In this document: positions 35,993 through 46,401 of the stretch, piece by piece
Layout of the letters: every line of letters starts with the position of its first letter
Numbering within the stretch: position 1 is the stretch's first letter
Assembly: GCF_902497995.1 (NCBI RefSeq)
Contig: NZ_CABVII010000007.1
Span: forward strand, 62,001 to 126,000
Direction of reading: 5' to 3'
Length of the DNA stretch: 64,000 bases
Origin: Pseudomonas fluorescens
GTDB taxonomy: Bacteria > Pseudomonadota > Gammaproteobacteria > Pseudomonadales > Pseudomonadaceae
Made by a program: the position numbers and the translations under genes
Notes under the pieces: model-generated
Told to the model about the DNA's origin: nothing
Databases searched by the model: none
The model's input: only the letters and a program-made list of their open reading frames with translations

Positions 35993-36036
35993 CTTTAGGC
36001 CTGATGCAAAGTCGTCATTTGAAAAAGGAGAGTGCT

Positions 36037-37281
36037 GTGTCGCGTAGACGCGTCGTAGTCACCGGTATGGGTATGTTGTCGCCACTGGGCACGGATGTGC
36101 CGAGCAGTTGGCAGGGCATTCTGGCTGGCCGCAGTGGCATTGGTCTGATCGAACACACCGACCTTTCTGCCTATTCCACCCGTTTTGGCGGCTCGGTAAA
36201 GGGCTTCAATGTCGAGGAATACCTGTCGGTCAAGGAAGCTCGCAAGCTTGACCTGTTCATTCAGTACGGTCTGGCCGCAGGTTTCCAGGCAGTACGCAAT
36301 GCCGGCCTGGAAGTCACCGACGCCAACCGTGAACGCATCGGCGTGGCCATGGGGTCGGGTATCGGCGGACTGACCAATATCGAAGAAACCGCCCGCACGC
36401 TGCATGAGACCGGCCCACGGCGGATTTCTCCGTTTTTCGTGCCTGGCTCGATCATCAATATGATTTCCGGTTTCCTGTCGATCCATTTGGGCGCACAGGG
36501 ACCCAACTACGCCATCGCCACGGCGTGTACCACCGGTACGCACTGCATCGGCATGGCGGCACGCAACATCATGTACGACGAAGCCGACGTGATGATTGCC
36601 GGCGGCGCCGAGATGGCGGCCTGCGGTCTGGGCATGGGCGGTTTTGGTGCCTCTCGCGCACTGTCGACCCGCAACGACGAGCCGACCCGCGCCAGCCGGC
36701 CATGGGACAAGGGCCGTGACGGCTTTGTGTTGTCCGATGGCGCCGGTGCGTTGGTTCTGGAAGAGCTGGAACACGCGAAGGCGCGTGGCGCGACCATCTA
36801 CGCCGAGCTGATCGGTTTCGGCACCAGTGGCGACGCCTTCCACATGACTTCGCCGCCGGCTGACGGTGCGGGTGCCGCTCGCTGCATCACCAATGCCTTG
36901 CGTGACGCGAAGATCAACAGCGATCAGGTCCAGTACATCAACGCTCATGGCACCTCGACGTCGGCCGGCGACCTTGCCGAAGCCTGTGCAATCAAGTCGG
37001 TGTTCGGTGATCACGCCTACAAGCTGGCGGTCAGTTCGACCAAGTCCATGACCGGTCACCTGCTGGGTGCGGCGGGCGCGGTCGAAGCGATCTTCAGTGT
37101 GCTGGCGATCAACAGCCAGGTCGCACCGCCGACCATCAACCTCGATGAGCCGGACGAAGGCTGCGATCTCGATTTCGTGCCACACATCGCGCGTAATATG
37201 GAGATCGATGTGGTGCTGTCCAACTCCTTCGGGTTTGGCGGTACCAACGGCTCGCTGGTGTTCCGCCGGTTTGCCGACTGA
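36037..37281 (+). CDS. fabF: 3-oxoacyl-ACP synthase II (beta-ketoacyl-ACP synthase)
   Basis: Condensing enzyme that elongates acyl-ACP with malonyl-ACP. The 414-residue protein (E. coli 413) has the active-site cysteine C164 in [10 protein letters not shown] and the two histidines in [11 protein letters not shown] and [15 protein letters not shown]. The C-terminal [14 protein letters not shown] is family-typical. The start is a GTG at 36037 with AAGGAG six bases upstream; an ATG at 36004 lies in a non-homologous extension. Its stop codon shares one base with pabC. Confidence 0.97.
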   Translation: MSRRRVVVTGMGMLSPLGTDVPSSWQGILAGRSGIGLIEHTDLSAYSTRFGGSVKGFNVEEYLSVKEARKLDLFIQYGLAAGFQAVRNAGLEVTDANRERIGVAMGSGIGGLTNIEETARTLHETGPRRISPFFVPGSIINMISGFLSIHLGAQGPNYAIATACTTGTHCIGMAARNIMYDEADVMIAGGAEMAACGLGMGGFGASRALSTRNDEPTRASRPWDKGRDGFVLSDGAGALVLEELEHAKARGATIYAELIGFGTSGDAFHMTSPPADGAGAARCITNALRDAKINSDQVQYINAHGTSTSAGDLAEACAIKSVFGDHAYKLAVSSTKSMTGHLLGAAGAVEAIFSVLAINSQVAPPTINLDEPDEGCDLDFVPHIARNMEIDVVLSNSFGFGGTNGSLVFRRFAD

Positions 37282-38096
37282 TGGACAGCTGGGTCGACGG
37301 TCAGCCGGCTGACGCTTTGTCGCTGAAGGATCGCGGCCTGGCTTACGGCGATGGTCTGTTCGAGACTATTGCCGTGCACAACGGCGCTCCGGTGCTGCTG
37401 GACCGGCATCTGGTGCGTTTGGCCAAGGGTTGCCAGCGCTTGGCGATCAACCTCGACCACAGTGCGCTGTGCACCGAGTTATCGAGCTATGCCCAAGCGT
37501 TGGGTGACGGCGTGCTCAAGCTGATCGTCACCCGTGGCGACGGTCTGCGCGGTTACGCACCGGATCCTTCGGCGCAGGCACGGCGCATTCTGCAAGGCAA
37601 TCCTCCCGCTGCGTATCCAGTGGCGAATGCGGAGCAGGGCGTGCGTCTTTTCCCCTGCTCGACGCGCCTGTCCAGACAGCCCCTGCTCGCCGGGCTCAAA
37701 CATCTGAATCGCCTTGAGCAGGTTATCGCCCGTTCCGAATGGCAAGACACTGACCACGCAGAAGGCCTCATGCTCGATCAGGTCGGTCGCGTGATCGAAG
37801 GTGTGTTCAGCAACCTGTTCCTGGTGCGCGACGGGGTATTGATCACGGCCGATCTCAAGCGCTGCGGCGTGGCCGGTGTGATGCGTGCGGAATTATTGTT
37901 TCAAGCCGAGTCATTGGCAATCCCCACGCAAATCACCGACATCAGCCTCGATCAGCTGCAATGGGCCGATGAGGTCTTTGTCTGCAACAGTGTGTATGGC
38001 GTTTGGCCGGTGCGCGCCTATGCAGCACTGAGCTGGCCGGTTGGGCCGCTCACCCGTAAACTCCAAATTATTGCCCGCGCGCTACTGGATACTTGA
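37281..38096 (+). CDS. pabC: Aminodeoxychorismate lyase
   Basis: PLP enzyme of fold type IV that releases 4-aminobenzoate and pyruvate for folate synthesis. The 271-residue protein has the PLP lysine K140 in AGLKHLNRLEQV, the opening WVDGQPADALSLKDRGLAYGDGLFET, and the phosphate-binding EGVFSNLFLV. The ATG overlaps the fabF stop by one base. Location between fabF and mltG is the standard enterobacterial and pseudomonad order. Confidence 0.95.
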   Translation: MDSWVDGQPADALSLKDRGLAYGDGLFETIAVHNGAPVLLDRHLVRLAKGCQRLAINLDHSALCTELSSYAQALGDGVLKLIVTRGDGLRGYAPDPSAQARRILQGNPPAAYPVANAEQGVRLFPCSTRLSRQPLLAGLKHLNRLEQVIARSEWQDTDHAEGLMLDQVGRVIEGVFSNLFLVRDGVLITADLKRCGVAGVMRAELLFQAESLAIPTQITDISLDQLQWADEVFVCNSVYGVWPVRAYAALSWPVGPLTRKLQIIARALLDT

Positions 38097-38099
38097 TTC

Positions 38100-39392
38100 G
38101 TGAGACGTAAATTCTTGCTGCTGCTGGAAACCGGACTGGTTCTGGCGGGGCTGTGTCTGGGCGCTGGCGCCTGGAAAATCCATTCGGCGCTGCAACAGCC
38201 GCTGAATATCACCCGGGAAGAACTGCTGGAGGTGCCCAAAGGCACCACGCCGACCCGTACCCTCTATCGACTCGAAGCCGATGGCGTGATCAAGGACGCT
38301 TTTTGGCTGCGGGTTTACTGGCGCTTCAACCTCGCCCGGCAACCCTTGCACAAGGGCGAATACCGCATGCAACCCGGCATGACTGTCGAAGGGCTGATCG
38401 ACCTGTGGAAGCGCGGGGAAATAGTTCAGTACAGCCTGACCCTGGTCGAAGGCTGGAATTTCCACCAGGTCCGCGCGGCCTTGGCCAAAGAAGAAAAACT
38501 CGAACAGACCCTCGCCGGTTTGAGCGATAGCCAGGTCATGGAGAAGCTCGGTCACGACGGGATTTTTCCGGAAGGCCGATTCTTCCCCGACACGTATCGC
38601 TACGTGCGTGGCATGACCGACGCCGAGCTGCTGAAGAAAGCCTACGACCGCCTCGACGAAGTCCTCGCCAAGGAGTGGGGGCAGCGCTCGGCCGACCTGC
38701 CGTACAAAGAACCTTATCAGGCGCTGATCATGGCTTCGCTGGTGGAAAAGGAAACCGGTGTGCCCCAGGAGCGCGGGCAGATCGCCGGCGTGTTTGTGCG
38801 GCGCATGGAAATTGGCATGCTGTTGCAGACCGATCCGACCGTGATCTACGGCCTCGGTGACCGTTACAACGGCAAATTGACCCGTGCCCACCTCAGGGAA
38901 GCGACCCCTTACAACACCTATATGATTTCCGGCCTGCCGCCGACGCCGATTGCGATGGTCGGGCGCGAAGCGATCCATGCTGCGCTCAACCCGGTGGCGG
39001 GCAACAGCCTCTATTTCGTTGCCCGGGGTGATGGCAGTCACGTGTTCTCCGATGATCTGGACGCCCACAACAACGCGGTGCGTGAGTTCCAGCTCAATCG
39101 CCGCGCTGACTACCGCTCCAGCCCGGCACCTGCGATCGCGCCGGAAGCGCCGGACGAGCAGATGTCGATTCCGGCTGCTTCGCCCAATATAGCTCCTGAA
39201 GCTTTGTCGCCAGTGTCGCCAGTGTTGCCGCAAGCGCCTGCTCAGGTGGCGTCACCCGGATCACCAGCGCCTGTCGATGAGCTGCCACAGGCGCCGTTAC
39301 CAGCGCCGGCGCAAGAACCCGCTCAAGAACCCGCTGCCGCACCCGTGCCCGTGCCCGAGCCGGATGCGACCGCGCCGCAAAGCCCGCAATGA
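38100..39392 (+). CDS. mltG: Endolytic transglycosylase MltG with long C-terminal tail
   Basis: An inner-membrane enzyme that cuts nascent glycan strands and thereby terminates their synthesis. One N-terminal helix (residues 4-22) anchors it; the YceG/MltG domain contains ASLVEKETGVPQERGQIAGVF with the catalytic glutamate and LQTDPTVIYGLGDRYNGKLTR. It starts with GTG at 38100, three bases after pabC. The protein is 430 residues against 340 in E. coli: the last 95 or so residues are a proline/alanine-rich tail without fold (PEAPDEQ, VSPVLPQAPAQ, EPAQEPAAAPVPVPEP). Confidence 0.94.
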   Translation: MRRKFLLLLETGLVLAGLCLGAGAWKIHSALQQPLNITREELLEVPKGTTPTRTLYRLEADGVIKDAFWLRVYWRFNLARQPLHKGEYRMQPGMTVEGLIDLWKRGEIVQYSLTLVEGWNFHQVRAALAKEEKLEQTLAGLSDSQVMEKLGHDGIFPEGRFFPDTYRYVRGMTDAELLKKAYDRLDEVLAKEWGQRSADLPYKEPYQALIMASLVEKETGVPQERGQIAGVFVRRMEIGMLLQTDPTVIYGLGDRYNGKLTRAHLREATPYNTYMISGLPPTPIAMVGREAIHAALNPVAGNSLYFVARGDGSHVFSDDLDAHNNAVREFQLNRRADYRSSPAPAIAPEAPDEQMSIPAASPNIAPEALSPVSPVLPQAPAQVASPGSPAPVDELPQAPLPAPAQEPAQEPAAAPVPVPEPDATAPQSPQ

Positions 39393-39402
39393 CTCTGACT
39401 AA

Positions 39403-41023
<1,621 letters not shown>

Positions 41024-41065
41024 CCGTTCGCGCCTAGACTCTGAACATCAGCCGTGGAGATCAGT

Positions 41066-41422
41066 ATGAATGAAGCCGTCAATCCGGGGCCGCGCAACGG
41101 CATCTTGTCCCTGACGATCAAGGACAAATCCGTGCTGTATGCGGCTTACATGCCATTTATCAAGAACGGCGGCCTGTTTATCCCAACCAACAAAAGCTAC
41201 AAGTTGGGCGATGAGGTCTTCATGCTGCTGAACCTGATGGACGAGCCGGAAAAAATCCCGGTCGCCGGCAAGGTCACCTGGATCACCCCCAAAGGTGCCC
41301 AGGGCAACCGGGCCGCGGGGGTCGGTGTACAATTCAATGACGGCGACAATACCGCACGCAGTCGAATCGAAACCCATCTGGCCGGAGCCCTGAAGTCCGA
41401 CCGTCCTACCCATACGATGTAA
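41066..41422 (+). CDS. pilZ: Type IV pilus assembly protein PilZ
   Basis: The founding PilZ protein, 118 residues as in P. aeruginosa. It lacks the RxxxR and D/NxSxxG c-di-GMP-binding residues of most PilZ domains, consistent with PilZ itself not binding the nucleotide; it works with PilF and FimX in pilus biogenesis. Visible are GILSLTIKDKSVLYAAYMPF and GGLFIPTNKSYKLGDEVFMLL. The ATG at 41066 has GGAG six bases upstream and is preferred over GTG 41054. Confidence 0.95.
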   Translation: MNEAVNPGPRNGILSLTIKDKSVLYAAYMPFIKNGGLFIPTNKSYKLGDEVFMLLNLMDEPEKIPVAGKVTWITPKGAQGNRAAGVGVQFNDGDNTARSRIETHLAGALKSDRPTHTM

Positions 41423-41436
41423 GTTGCAGCCCTTTT

Positions 41437-42225
41437 ATGCTCGTAGATTCTCATTGTCACCTTGATCGCCTCGACCTCGCCGCCCACGACGGATCTCTGG
41501 ATGCCGCGCTCGATGCCGCCCGCCAGCGCGGGGTGGGTCACTTTCTGTGTATCGGCGTCAGCGTCGACAACGCCGCCGACGTCAAAGCCCTGGCTGAGCG
41601 ATACGACGACGTCGACTGTTCGGTGGGCGTGCATCCGCTGGATGTGCAACCCGGTGCGGCGCCAGCGCTGGAGTGGTTGCTGCAGGAACTGAACCACCCG
41701 CGAGTGGTGGCGATCGGTGAAACCGGCCTGGATTATCACTACGAGCCGGAAGCGGCCGAGTTGCAGCAGGCGTCGTTTCGCCTGCACCTGCAAGCGGCGC
41801 AGCAGACCGGCAAGCCGGTGATCATCCACACCCGAGGCGCCCGTGCCGACACCTTGAGTCTGTTGCGTGAAGCGGCGCTGCCTCAGGCGGGCGTCCTGCA
41901 TTGCTTCACTGAAGATTGGGATATGGCGAAGGCAGCGCTGGACATGGGTTATTACATTTCCCTGTCCGGGATTGTCACGTTTCGCAATGCCGACGCGTTG
42001 CGCGACGTGGCGAGCAAGGTTCCAGCCGATCGCTTGCTGGTGGAAACCGACTCACCGTACCTGGCGCCGATCCCTTATCGTGGCAAGCCGAACCTGCCAC
42101 AGTATGTGCGGGAAGTGGCAGAGTTTCTGGCGATGTTGCGCGGTGAGCCCTATGAGCGGTTTGCCGAGCAGACCACGGAGAACTTCAAGCGGTTATTCCC
42201 GTTGGCGCATGTGAAATCAGTTTAG
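41437..42225 (+). CDS. TatD family metal-dependent hydrolase (YcfH-like)
   Basis: A 262-residue TIM-barrel hydrolase of the TatD family. Metal ligands are in VDSHCHLD (H6, H8), the glutamate in AIGETGLDYHY, IIHTRGA, VLHCF and the aspartate in LVETDSPYLAP. Members have 3'-5' DNase or deoxyribonuclease activity and roles in DNA repair. It follows pilZ by 14 bases and ends the operon that started at fabF. Confidence 0.94.
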   Translation: MLVDSHCHLDRLDLAAHDGSLDAALDAARQRGVGHFLCIGVSVDNAADVKALAERYDDVDCSVGVHPLDVQPGAAPALEWLLQELNHPRVVAIGETGLDYHYEPEAAELQQASFRLHLQAAQQTGKPVIIHTRGARADTLSLLREAALPQAGVLHCFTEDWDMAKAALDMGYYISLSGIVTFRNADALRDVASKVPADRLLVETDSPYLAPIPYRGKPNLPQYVREVAEFLAMLRGEPYERFAEQTTENFKRLFPLAHVKSV

Positions 42226-42236
42226 GGTTCAAAGCC

Positions 42237-42259
42237 GCCTTCGCGAGCAGGCTCGCCCC
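42237..42259. repeat. Single degenerate REP half
   Basis: GCCTTCGCGAGCAGGCTCGC followed by CCC, with its own small palindrome, between tatD and the RgsA terminator. Confidence 0.5.
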
Positions 42260-42280
42260 CCGCAAGGTCAAATTGCAGGC

Positions 42281-42408
42281 AAAAAAAACCCGGGTTCTGG
42301 GGGGTGAATCCGGGTTAAGACCATTAGGAGTAAAACAAAGGCACGCGGTCCGTTGGTACCTATATCGGCGCGACACTTGGGGGAGATGCCTCGCCGACAG
42401 TTGAAGTA
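42281..42408 (-). ncRNA. rgsA: RgsA (P16) small regulatory RNA
   Basis: In pseudomonads the RpoS-dependent sRNA RgsA lies next to tatD, and this 128-base stretch fits. On the minus strand it ends in a textbook terminator: AACCCGGATTC, loop, AGAACCCGGG followed by eight T (42281-42288 on the plus strand are A). The inner part contains CTTTGTTTT then ACTCCTAATGG, complementary to the acpP ribosome site. The 5' end is set from a -10 at 42415-42421. Transcript ends are inferred, not measured. RgsA acts with Hfq and has been reported in P. aeruginosa to repress acpP and fis and to help survive peroxide stress. Confidence 0.85.
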
Positions 42409-42414
42409 TTGATC

Positions 42415-42421
42415 AGTATCG
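42415..42421 (-). promoter_or_regulatory. RgsA -10 box, RpoS type
   Basis: On the minus strand CGATACT, close to the CTATACT sequence preferred by RpoS, seven bases before the predicted RNA start. No good -35 hexamer lies at sigma-70 spacing, which fits an RpoS promoter. Confidence 0.6.
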
Positions 42422-42612
42422 CGCCGAGTCCAGTTTACCAGAGCGAATTTTTAAACAATTTTGGAATACGCCCGCTTCGGAAGCGTTCTCATCAACTGGC
42501 AATCGGCGAGAAATCATCATGAAACATAGATATGGTCGGATGATCCGTGCATTTTGGCGCAAGTTAGGCATAATACGCGGCTTCGAATTTTGACCCCTAC
42601 AGACCTTTTCTT

Positions 42613-43251
42613 ATGCATAAAGAACCTCGTAAGGTCCGTGAGTTTCGTCGCCGCGAGCAAGAAATTCTCGATACCGCGCTCAAGCTGTTCCTCGACCAGG
42701 GTGAAGACAGTGTCACCGTCGAGATGATCGCTGATGCCGTCGGTATCGGCAAAGGCACGATCTACAAGCACTTCAAGTCCAAGGCGGAGATCTATCTGCG
42801 CCTGATGCTCGATTACGAGCGCGATTTGAACGAGCTGTTGCATTCGGCCGATGTCGACAAGGACAAGGAGGCGCTGTCCCGGGCCTATTTCGAATTCCGC
42901 ATGCGTGACCCGCAACGCTATCGGTTGTTCGACCGCCTGGAAGAAAAGGTGGTCAAGGGCAACCAGGTGCCGGAGATGGTCGAGGAACTGCACAAGATTC
43001 GCGCCTCGAACTTCGAGCGCCTGACCCTGCTGATCAAGGGCCGGATCAGCGAAGGCAAACTCGAAGACGTGCCACCTTACTTTCATTACTGCGCGTCCTG
43101 GGCGCTGGTGCACGGTGCCGTGGCGCTGTATCACTCGCCGTTCTGGAGCAATGTGCTGGAAGATCAGGAAGGCTTCTTCCAGTTCCTGATGGACATCGGC
43201 GTGCGCATGGGCAACAAACGCAAGCGCGATACCGACACCCCAGGCAGCTGA
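42613..43251 (+). CDS. TetR family transcriptional regulator
   Basis: A 212-residue regulator. The N-terminal helix-turn-helix reads ILDTALKLFLDQGEDSVTVEMIADAVGIGKGTIYKHFKSK (residues 18-57). The C-terminal ligand domain begins IYLRLMLDYERDL and has RYRLFDRLEEKVVKG. It corresponds in position to the TetR gene beside rgsA in P. aeruginosa (PA2957). The C terminus is basic (NKRKRDTDTPGS). Its target and ligand are not visible from the sequence. Confidence 0.93.
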   Translation: MHKEPRKVREFRRREQEILDTALKLFLDQGEDSVTVEMIADAVGIGKGTIYKHFKSKAEIYLRLMLDYERDLNELLHSADVDKDKEALSRAYFEFRMRDPQRYRLFDRLEEKVVKGNQVPEMVEELHKIRASNFERLTLLIKGRISEGKLEDVPPYFHYCASWALVHGAVALYHSPFWSNVLEDQEGFFQFLMDIGVRMGNKRKRDTDTPGS

Positions 43252-43331
43252 GCCATTCAGTCGCCTTATGGCGCCATGATTTAGCTACATGGTGCAGTAC
43301 CTCAGGAATATACTCAGGCATAGGACTTGCT

Positions 43332-43357
43332 AAAACTTGATTTGTGAGTCAAGTTTT
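43332..43357. promoter_or_regulatory. Inverted repeat before the MoaA-like gene
   Basis: AAAACTTGA, 8-base spacer, TCAAGTTTT: nine perfect pairs 33 bases before the start of the radical SAM gene. It could be an operator or a weak terminator of the TetR gene (only four T follow). Confidence 0.5.
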
Positions 43358-43389
43358 GCACGTCCGAATTTCCTTTTGCCGGAGTGATC

Positions 43390-44358
43390 ATGATCGTTGA
43401 CCGTCAAGGCAGGCGTTTTCGCAATCTGCGTATCAGTCTGACCTCAGCCTGCAATTATGCTTGTACCTACTGCGTGCCCAACGGCAAGCGATTGGTGGCT
43501 GCGCAGGATGAATTGTCGGCCGAAGCGATGGCACGGGGTGTTGCCTATCTGATTGAAGCTGCAGGTATCGAGCGCTTGCGCATTACTGGCGGTGAACCGC
43601 TGGTGAGCCCGAAACTCGAAGCCTTCATGACGGCTGTCGGGCAGCTGGGCCTCGAAGACATCAGCCTGACCACCAATGGCCAATTACTGGCCAGGAAGCT
43701 ACCGCTGCTGGTGGACGCTGGAATTCATCGCATCAACGTTTCCCTCGACACCTTGGATGCCAGTGCATTCCGCAGCATCGCCCGTGGCGGCGATCTGGCG
43801 ACTGTGCTCGACGGCATGGACCAGGCCAGCGCCGCCGGGATGAAAATCAAGGTCAACATGGTGCCGCTGCGCGGGCAGAACTTCGATCAGGTGATGCCGC
43901 TGCTCGATTACTGCCTGGAACGCGGCTATGAGTTGCGTTTCATCGAGCTGATGCGCATGGGCCACCTGGCCAGCGACTCCAATGCCTTCCTGCAGCAGTT
44001 CGTCAGTCTTGCGCAGTTGCTGAGCCTGATCGGCGAGCGTTACGAATACCTGCAGGCCGATGCCCCCGTCGACGCCACGGCGGTGCGCTACGAGGTTCCG
44101 GGGCAGGGCTATTTTGGCGTGATCGCCAATGAAAGCGTGCCGTTCTGCCGGACCTGTTCACGGCTGCGTCTGTCGTCGACTGGCTGGCTGCATGGCTGCC
44201 TGTCATCGAGTAACCGGCACTATGTCGGTGATCTGCTCGACAAACCTCGTCATCAGGCATTGCCGGCGTTGCAGCGATTGCTGGTGAAGGCTTTGGGGGA
44301 CAAGCAGGAAGTAGCGTTCTCCGGTGGCGCGACCATCATGAAGATCATCGGCGGCTGA
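43390..44358 (+). CDS. MoaA-like radical SAM protein (GTP 3',8-cyclase family)
   Basis: A 322-residue radical SAM enzyme with the SAM cluster motif CNYACTYC (C21, C25, C28) and a second C-terminal cluster CRTC plus a third cysteine 13 residues on (LHGC), exactly the spacing of MoaA. It also ends in GG as MoaA must. MoaA makes the first intermediate of molybdopterin from GTP. It stands alone, away from other moa genes, so it may be a second moaA copy. The ATG at 43390 has GGAG upstream; a GTG two codons earlier overlaps that site. Confidence 0.88.
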   Translation: MIVDRQGRRFRNLRISLTSACNYACTYCVPNGKRLVAAQDELSAEAMARGVAYLIEAAGIERLRITGGEPLVSPKLEAFMTAVGQLGLEDISLTTNGQLLARKLPLLVDAGIHRINVSLDTLDASAFRSIARGGDLATVLDGMDQASAAGMKIKVNMVPLRGQNFDQVMPLLDYCLERGYELRFIELMRMGHLASDSNAFLQQFVSLAQLLSLIGERYEYLQADAPVDATAVRYEVPGQGYFGVIANESVPFCRTCSRLRLSSTGWLHGCLSSSNRHYVGDLLDKPRHQALPALQRLLVKALGDKQEVAFSGGATIMKIIGG

Positions 44359-44365
44359 TCCGGCC

Positions 44366-44432
44366 CCTTCGCGGGCAAGCCTCGCTCCTACAGGGATTAG
44401 CACGAACTGTAGGAGCGAGGCTTGCCCGCGAT
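44366..44432. repeat. REP pair (inverted)
   Basis: CCTTCGCGGGCAAGCC arm and its complement with a 14-base loop directly after the MoaA-like gene. Confidence 0.9.
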
Positions 44433-44527
44433 GGCGTCGGATCAGGCGACGCTACTCCCGGACTGGCGCGGAAGCTGCATCAAAAACCCATTCGCCGGTT
44501 TTCCGTCACCGGCCTCCGGAGAGAAGG

Positions 44528-45133
44528 ATGCGTAGCCTGGTTTTGCTGCTGGCCGTTTTAGCGCTCGGTGGCTGCATGAATGTCAGCGACATGGCCGAAG
44601 GCACTCGCTACCACATGAGCGACGCGGGCCTGCTCGACCATAGCGACAGCCTCCGCGCCAATAATCTGCGCATTCAGCCGGACTCCTTCGTCTACATCGC
44701 CCAAGGCGCCTTCGCACCACCGGGCAGTGCCTATCCGCGACCCAATGTGATAGCCGAAGTCGCCTTCGATGGCTTTATCGAATACTTCCCGATGGTGCGC
44801 CGTGCCCGCATGCCCGAAGGTCTCGACCAGGCCATGCGGGACGCCCGTGCCGCCGGTGCGCATTACCTGCTCTATACCCGCTTCGCCAAGTCCGACGATC
44901 GTATCGGCAACTCGGACGAATGGCTCGACCAGGAAGCTGTGGATCGACTCGGTATCGACAGTGGCGTCATTCAGATCATGTTGATCGAGACCAGCACCCA
45001 GTATTTGATTGATACTGCACGTATCAAGAGTCGTGGCGGTTTGCTGACGTTCCACGACACCAAGCCGGAAGACCTGATGGGCCCGCCGCTGGAGCACTAT
45101 GCTCGTAGCTTGCTGGGGCTCAGCGACCAGTAA
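44528..45133 (+). CDS. DUF4823 lipoprotein
   Basis: A 201-residue predicted lipoprotein: signal sequence [15 protein letters not shown] with the lipid-attached cysteine at residue 16. The mature domain resembles DUF4823 ([17 protein letters not shown] segment [22 protein letters not shown]). Function is unknown; the protein should sit in the inner leaflet of the outer membrane, since the residue after the cysteine is methionine and not aspartate. Possibly cotranscribed with the DUF1285 gene 17 bases downstream. Confidence 0.88.
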   Translation: MRSLVLLLAVLALGGCMNVSDMAEGTRYHMSDAGLLDHSDSLRANNLRIQPDSFVYIAQGAFAPPGSAYPRPNVIAEVAFDGFIEYFPMVRRARMPEGLDQAMRDARAAGAHYLLYTRFAKSDDRIGNSDEWLDQEAVDRLGIDSGVIQIMLIETSTQYLIDTARIKSRGGLLTFHDTKPEDLMGPPLEHYARSLLGLSDQ

Positions 45134-45150
45134 CTCAAAAGGAGAACGCC

Positions 45151-45711
45151 ATGAGTGGCCCGCAAAAAGCCAACGACCTGTTGGGGCAAATCCCCAAAAC
45201 CAAAGGCTTGCCACCGGTTCACCTGTGGAATCCCGACTTCTGCGGCGACATCGACATGCGCATCGCCCGCGACGGCACCTGGTATTACCTGGGTACGCCG
45301 ATCGGGCGCAAGCCGATGGTCAAGCTGTTCTCCACCATCATGCGCCGCGATGGCGATGACTACTTCCTCATCACCCCTGTCGAGAAAGTCGGGATCAAGG
45401 TCGACGATGCGCCTTTCGTGGCGATTGCCGTGGAGGTGGAAGGCGAGGGTGAGGCGCAGGTCTTGCGCTTCACCACCAATGTCGAGGAAACCGCCGAGGC
45501 CGGTGCCGAACACCCGATGCGGGTAGTGATCGACCCGGTGACGCAAGAGCCGGCCCCCTACGTACATGTGCGCACCAACCTTGAAGCGCTGATCCACCGC
45601 AATGTGTTCTATCAGTTGGTGGAACTGGCGGTGACTCGGGAGATCGGCGGGCAGCGCTGGTTGGGTGTGTGGAGTGGTGGCGAGTTCTTCCCCATCGGTC
45701 TGGAGCCGTAA
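45151..45711 (+). CDS. DUF1285 domain-containing protein
   Basis: A 186-residue cytoplasmic protein of the DUF1285 family, recognised by [42 protein letters not shown], followed by [13 protein letters not shown]. The family is widespread in proteobacteria without an assigned reaction. AAGGAG lies nine bases upstream of the ATG. Confidence 0.92.
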   Translation: MSGPQKANDLLGQIPKTKGLPPVHLWNPDFCGDIDMRIARDGTWYYLGTPIGRKPMVKLFSTIMRRDGDDYFLITPVEKVGIKVDDAPFVAIAVEVEGEGEAQVLRFTTNVEETAEAGAEHPMRVVIDPVTQEPAPYVHVRTNLEALIHRNVFYQLVELAVTREIGGQRWLGVWSGGEFFPIGLEP

Positions 45712-45721
45712 CACATCACCC

Positions 45722-45890
45722 CAGTAGGAGCGGCGGTGCGACGATTCGACTTGCCCGCGAAAGCGTCGGCACATCCAACATTCATGTGTCAGACAGACCG
45801 CTTTCGCGAGCAAGCCCGCTCCCACATTTGACCGAGTTCTTCCTGAAGAAATGCGATCGAAGGTGGGAGCGGGCTTGCTCGCGAAGGGGC
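45722..45890. repeat. Cluster of three REP arms
   Basis: First arm GTAGGAGCGGCGGTGCGACG then ATTCGACTTGCCCGCGAA, which carries the variant insertion; second arm (45798-45829) CTTTCGCGAGCAAGCCCGCT; third arm (45863-45889) GGTGGGAGCGGGCTTGCTCG. The last two belong to the GTGGGAGCGGGCTTGCTCGC family. Confidence 0.75.
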
Positions 45891-45916
45891 CCTCAGATTC
45901 AATACAAATTCTGGCC

Positions 45917-46297
45917 TTACCCAGTCTTGCGCAACGCCTCGATCAACTCCTGCTTGCGCATGCTCGACCTCCCCGGAATGTTCTTCGCCGTGGCTTCCTT
46001 CCTCAAGCTGTCCACGGTCTGGGTATCGCGCGAAGCTTTGCTGTTACGCGAATGACCTTCACGACTGGCCACTGCGCGTCGGGAGGATTCCTTGCGATCT
46101 TCGGACTTGGCACTCGCCGGTTTCTTGCGCCCGGAACCCCCGCTGCGCTCACCGCCGCCCGACTGCTTGTTGACCGTCGCCCAGGCGCGAGCTTCTGCTT
46201 CATCTTTGGAGACACCTTTTTTCTCGTAGCTGTCTTCAATGTGCTCGGCCTTGCGCTTCTGTTCGGCGGTGTACTTGTCTTTGCTTCCACGAGGCAT
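45917..46297 (-). CDS. Small basic protein with Rho_N/SAP-like C terminus
   Basis: A 126-residue, highly charged protein. The N terminus PRGSKDKYTAEQKRKAEHIEDSYEKKG resembles proteins loosely called plasmid stabilisation proteins, the middle (45-90) is low complexity and rich in Ser, Gly, Lys and Arg, and the C-terminal 35 residues (LRKEATAKNIPGRSSMRKQELIEALRK) fit the Rho termination factor N-terminal helix fold, a nucleic-acid binding element. It is probably a DNA- or RNA-binding protein of unknown role. Downstream gene on the same strand is absent. Confidence 0.8.
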   Translation of the reverse strand: MPRGSKDKYTAEQKRKAEHIEDSYEKKGVSKDEAEARAWATVNKQSGGGERSGGSGRKKPASAKSEDRKESSRRAVASREGHSRNSKASRDTQTVDSLRKEATAKNIPGRSSMRKQELIEALRKTG

Positions 46298-46316
46298 GGG
46301 ATTTCTCCTGATGCTC

Positions 46317-46394
46317 GCAGGAGCTGTCGCAGGCTGCGATCTTTTGCCGTTGATGCTCGAGGGTCAAACGATCGCAGGCTTCGCCAGCTCCTGC
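46317..46394. repeat. Inverted repeat of a third palindrome family
   Basis: GCAGGAGCTGTCGCAGGCTG then CGATC on the left and GATCGCAGGCTTCGCCAGCT then CCTGC on the right. A relative of this pair lies at 47484-47573. Confidence 0.7.
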
Positions 46395-46401
46395 ATAACG
46401 T

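Noticed and set aside
43332..43357. Anr/Fnr box before the MoaA-like gene
   Set aside because: The repeat has TTGAT but the right half does not give ATCAA at the required four-base spacing.
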